Shown here piece by piece: positions 5,935-8,312 of a DNA stretch of 8,312 nucleotides. The notes beneath the pieces were generated by a model. The model saw only the letters and a list, made by a program, of their open reading frames with translations. It had not been told where the DNA came from and made no database searches. Position 1 is the first letter of the stretch, and every line of letters starts with the position of its first letter. The position numbers were made by a program, and so were the translations under genes. This DNA is from CAZISM01 sp964541895 (lineage in GTDB: Bacteria; Zhuqueibacterota; Zhuqueibacteria; Residuimicrobiales; Residuimicrobiaceae), in NCBI GenBank assembly GCA_964541895.1, contig CAZISM010000188.1:1-8312 (forward strand), written 5' to 3'.

Positions 5935-7314
5935 ATGAAGACGATTCTTTTTGCCCTGTTGATGCCCGTTCTGATCCTGGCGGCTGATCGCACAGACCAA
6001 GGCTTTATGCCGATCTTTGACGGCAACACGCTCGATGGTTGGCTGGGGCAGGACATGTCGTTCTGGAGCGTGGAGGAGGGCGCGATCACGGCCACGATCA
6101 CCTCGAACCACAAGCCGCCGATGAACCAGTATCTCGTCTGGCAGAATGGTTACACCGGCGATTTCGAATTAAAGCTGGATTTCCGACTGGCCGGCGATTC
6201 GGCCAAGAGCGCCAACGGCGGCTTTCAGTTTCGCAGCAGACGGCTGCCCAACGGCGATGTTGCCGGCTACCAGGTGGATAACAATCGCGACACAGCGTGG
6301 AAGGCGCGGCTGTACGACGAGTTCGGTCGACACGATCTGGCGTTTATGGGCCAGAAAAGCGTGTTTGACGCTAATGGGAAACGGACTGTGGAAAAGCTTG
6401 CTCTTGAAGAAGGCGCTGCGAATTTCGAAATATACGACTGGCACGAATACCATCTCATCGCCAAGGGCCGGCATTTGACGCTGTATGTCAACGGCAAGCT
6501 CATTGCCGAGACCACGGATAACGATCCCTACAGTTATGACGCTCTCGGCCTGTTGGCGCTGCAGCTGCACACCGGTCCGCCGCAGAAAACGCAGTTTAAG
6601 AATATCCGGATGAAAAAGCTTGGCCCTGATGTACCGGCCGGCTCGCAGGCCGCGCTGCTCGCAGAAGCGGCCTTGTGCTGGAAGCTCGGGGCACGAACCA
6701 ACTCGCATCAACCACCACTAAAGCCACAGGGCAAGATAGTCGCTGAACTGACGCGACCGCAATCGAACTTGCCGTTCGCCAGGCTGGATTCTGCCTGTTT
6801 CGATGTGCAGATCGATCTGAACGAGCCGCGCAAATGGAACATGGCCGGCGAAGCCATGACCGTATGGTTGCGGCTGCGCGTTCCGGATGGAAAATGGAAT
6901 TCTGCGCTCATCGGCAAGCGCGGCAGCCAGGATAGCTGCAATTTCAATCTGTTCAGCACCGATCTGGCTGAGACGCCGGGGCCGGATATCTGTTTTGAAA
7001 TCGGCACCGATCGCGGCCTGGTGATGACCAGCTTTCCTGTGTCAAAAATCAATGCCGGCGACTGGCACGATCTGGTCGGCCGCTATGACGGCAGGACGAT
7101 TCAAATTTTGTGTGACGGAAAAGTCATGAGCAAAAAACCGGCGACCGGATCGCTTGCCATAAACCGGGAGCCGCTGCTCATCGGCGCTGTTTCGGACCAT
7201 GGCAAGATGGTGCGGCCATTCAGCGGCGAGATGGAATTCGCCGGTCTGTGGACCCGGCCGCTGACCGATAAAGAGCTGGCCGCGATTGTCAAAGGATGGC
7301 GCTGGAAGGATTAG
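5935..7314 (+). CDS. Exported 3-keto-disaccharide hydrolase-like (DUF1080) protein with C-terminal LamG-like domain
   Basis: The 459-residue protein begins with signal peptide MKTILFALLMPVLILAA, probably cut before DRTDQG, and should be periplasmic or secreted. Domain 1 (about 23-228) is the PF06439 concanavalin-A-like fold: FMPIFDGNTLDGW, FELKLDFRLAG, NGGFQFRSR, GYQVDN, WHEYHLIAKGRHLTLYVNG, GLLALQLHTGP and QFKNIRMKKLG. Characterised members hydrolyse 3-keto-glycosides; many others have no known activity. A linker (229-284) leads to domain 2 (about 285-450), a LamG-like jellyroll (MTVWLRLRVPDGKW, GDWHDLVGRYDGRTIQILCDG, SGEMEFAGLWTRPLTDKEL) that probably binds carbohydrate. This is longer than a single-domain DUF1080 protein. 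Upstream is a long AT-rich leader, so it likely has its own promoter. No Gfo/Idh/MocA-type oxidoreductase, the usual source of 3-keto sugars, is seen in the window. The domain calls are firm; substrate and activity are inferred. Confidence 0.88.
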   Translation: MKTILFALLMPVLILAADRTDQGFMPIFDGNTLDGWLGQDMSFWSVEEGAITATITSNHKPPMNQYLVWQNGYTGDFELKLDFRLAGDSAKSANGGFQFRSRRLPNGDVAGYQVDNNRDTAWKARLYDEFGRHDLAFMGQKSVFDANGKRTVEKLALEEGAANFEIYDWHEYHLIAKGRHLTLYVNGKLIAETTDNDPYSYDALGLLALQLHTGPPQKTQFKNIRMKKLGPDVPAGSQAALLAEAALCWKLGARTNSHQPPLKPQGKIVAELTRPQSNLPFARLDSACFDVQIDLNEPRKWNMAGEAMTVWLRLRVPDGKWNSALIGKRGSQDSCNFNLFSTDLAETPGPDICFEIGTDRGLVMTSFPVSKINAGDWHDLVGRYDGRTIQILCDGKVMSKKPATGSLAINREPLLIGAVSDHGKMVRPFSGEMEFAGLWTRPLTDKELAAIVKGWRWKD

Positions 7315-7345
7315 GACAGGCCAGCTTGCTCGATTCGCCTCGTGC

Positions 7346-7386
7346 CGGTGTTTCACCGTCGGATGTGCTGTTCGCTGGCCGGCGAA
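7346..7386. terminator. Possible weak hairpins between convergent genes
   Basis: The 102 bases between the DUF1080 stop and the minus-strand NYN stop contain two small stems: CGGTG/CACCG (7346-7350 with 7354-7358) and TTCGC/GCGAA (7371-7375 with 7382-7386). Neither is followed by a T tract on either strand. A terminator is expected here because the genes converge, but the structural support is poor. Confidence 0.2.
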
Positions 7387-7416
7387 GCGGTTGCATCTGC
7401 AGAGTCGGTGGTACTA

Positions 7417-8169
7417 TCAGGCCTCTTTTCCTGTCGGCTTGCGCTTGTTTCGGATATACATCACCGAGTTATTATTGCGCATCTCTATGGCAAACAGGTC
7501 ACTCACGCGGATGAGATCGCTCCATTTTTTATACCCGTAATTCACCGGTGATAACGAGTTTTTATTAGAGATGTATTGTCCCACCCGCCCGAGGTGTGAC
7601 CAGCCATCATCTTCGGCGGTTTGATCCACGGCCGTTCGCAGAATATTGACAAGGCCCGCCTCACCGCGCAACTCATTTCGTGAGCGTTTGCCGCTTTTGC
7701 GCGTCTCCTTGCCTTTTGCCGGTTCCTCATCCGCGATCTCGAGGTTTTCGGTATAAATAAAGAGCGAACAGGCTTTGACAAAGGGGTCCGGCGTTTTCTT
7801 TTCGCCGAATCCATAGACCTTGAGGCCGTTGGTGAGTATACGCATCACAATGGGCGTAAAATCGCTGTCACTCGTCATGAGGGCAAAGGCATCCAGGTGC
7901 TGGGTGTAGAGCAAATCCATGGCGTCAATAATCATGGCGGCATCGGTGGCGTTTTTGCCGGCGGTATAGGCGAATTGTTGAATCGGTGTAATGGCAAAGG
8001 GGTGGAGTTGGTCTTCCCACCCTTTCATCGAGTGGCTTTTCCAGTTGCCATAGGCGCGACGAATATTGGTCACGCCATATTTCGCGAGTTCGTTCATCAC
8101 GCCGGGAATGGCCTGGTAACTGACATTGTCGCAGTCAATCAGCAGGGCGATTTTTTGCTCTTTTTCCAT
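7417..8169 (-). CDS. NYN-domain (LabA/DUF88-type) nuclease-like protein with C-terminal OST-HTH/LOTUS-like segment
   Basis: The 250-residue cytoplasmic protein starts with an NYN (PIN-like) domain at about 5-142. The expected acidic metal-binding residues are present: ALLIDCDN (Asp12, Asp14), NATDAAMIIDAMD (Asp76, Asp82) and TSDSDF (Asp101, Asp103). Known NYN proteins are RNases or structure-specific nucleases, so RNA processing or decay is the likely role. A basic linker (about 152-168, KGKETRKSGKRSR) leads to residues 170-240 (LVNILRTAV, WSHLGRVGQYI, YGYKKWSDLIRVSDLFAIE), matching the OST-HTH/LOTUS winged-helix pattern, an RNA-binding module. ATG 8169 is chosen because AAGGAA (8176-8181) lies 6 bases before it; a GTG two codons upstream would touch that site. 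It probably follows the partial minus-strand gene ending at 8184 in an operon (14-base spacing). Confidence 0.9.
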   Translation of the reverse strand: MEKEQKIALLIDCDNVSYQAIPGVMNELAKYGVTNIRRAYGNWKSHSMKGWEDQLHPFAITPIQQFAYTAGKNATDAAMIIDAMDLLYTQHLDAFALMTSDSDFTPIVMRILTNGLKVYGFGEKKTPDPFVKACSLFIYTENLEIADEEPAKGKETRKSGKRSRNELRGEAGLVNILRTAVDQTAEDDGWSHLGRVGQYISNKNSLSPVNYGYKKWSDLIRVSDLFAIEMRNNNSVMYIRNKRKPTGKEA

Positions 8170-8175
8170 ACGCAC

Positions 8176-8181
8176 TTCCTT
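8176..8181 (-). promoter_or_regulatory. Ribosome binding site that fixes the NYN start
   Basis: On the minus strand AAGGAA is followed by GTGCGT and then ATG 8169. The 6-base spacing supports the ATG and rules out the overlapping GTG at 8175, which would have no spacer. Confidence 0.7.
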
Positions 8182-8183
8182 GG

Positions 8184-8312
8184 TTATTTAATTTCAAAAA
8201 GCCTTATGCGGCTCTTTTCCAGATTATTAAAATAAAGGCGAAGAAACAGCCCGCACAGGTCTTCTGTTTCGCATAATTTAACCTCATCGACGACATAGGT
8301 CCAATGTCCATT
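8184..8312 (-). CDS. Partial CDS, C-terminal end of an unidentified protein
   Basis: Reading the minus strand from the right edge gives 42 open codons ending in TAA at 8186-8184: NGHWTYVVDEVKLCETEDLC, then GLFLRLYFNNLEKSRIRLFE, then IK. The mixed hydrophobic and charged composition looks protein-like, and the stop sits 14 bases before the NYN start, as expected for an operon neighbour. The start is outside the window. I do not recognise the family. A second minus-strand frame, beginning MDIGPMSSMRLNY, is also open here, so the frame choice is not certain. Confidence 0.45.
   Translation of the reverse strand, partial: NGHWTYVVDEVKLCETEDLCGLFLRLYFNNLEKSRIRLFEIK

Noticed and set aside
7897..8235. 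Plus-strand 112-residue frame over the NYN gene
   Set aside because: Mirror of the NYN acidic core on the other strand; the peptide is Gly/Val/His-rich shadow sequence.

Overview
The window looks like part of a scaffolded draft or metagenome-assembled genome of an uncultured, probably Gram-negative bacterium. Three runs of exactly 100 N (1160-1259, 2662-2761, 5075-5174) are placeholder joins between contigs. The mix of genes fits saprophytic lineages such as the FCB superphylum, Planctomycetes or Verrucomicrobia: an exported two-module esterase, a GH95 alpha-L-fucosidase lipoprotein and an exported 3-keto-disaccharide-hydrolase-like (DUF1080) protein with a LamG-like tail. No gene fixes the phylum, so this placement is inference. 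Coding DNA is moderately GC-rich, while the long intergenic stretch around 5640-5830 is clearly AT-rich.

Layout. (1) 69-680: class I SAM-dependent methyltransferase, followed after 33 bases by (2) 714-2898: secreted two-module alpha/beta hydrolase (esterase), crossed by two assembly gaps. (3) 2899-3105: a spacer with two copies of a perfect-arm palindrome. (4) 3106-5074: GH95 fucosidase lipoprotein, whose last 100 or more codons are lost in the third gap. (5) 5175-5294: two more palindrome copies, the second embedded in a short minus-strand ORF (5203-5547) that may be a gene remnant. (6) 5548-5934: a non-coding AT-rich leader with an imperfect direct repeat. (7) 5935-7314: exported DUF1080-LamG protein. 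(8) Convergent with it, 7417-8169 minus: a cytoplasmic NYN-domain nuclease-like protein with a C-terminal OST-HTH/LOTUS-like segment, preceded by the tail of another minus-strand gene running off the right edge (8184-8312).

How the genes may work together: the esterase, the fucosidase and the DUF1080-LamG protein all carry export signals and could act together on fucose-containing, esterified polysaccharide outside the cytoplasm. No SusC/SusD pair, transporter or regulator is visible, so a full polysaccharide-utilisation locus cannot be claimed. The methyltransferase and the NYN protein look like unrelated neighbours.

The two most informative non-gene observations are as follows. A 55-base sequence is duplicated exactly on both sides of the second gap, which shows that gap is an unmerged contig overlap and restores one reading frame when collapsed. 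Four palindromes occur as two pairs, with 100-101 base spacing, downstream of two successive plus-strand genes. I found no convincing new multi-gene system; the palindrome family is the best candidate for something worth following.
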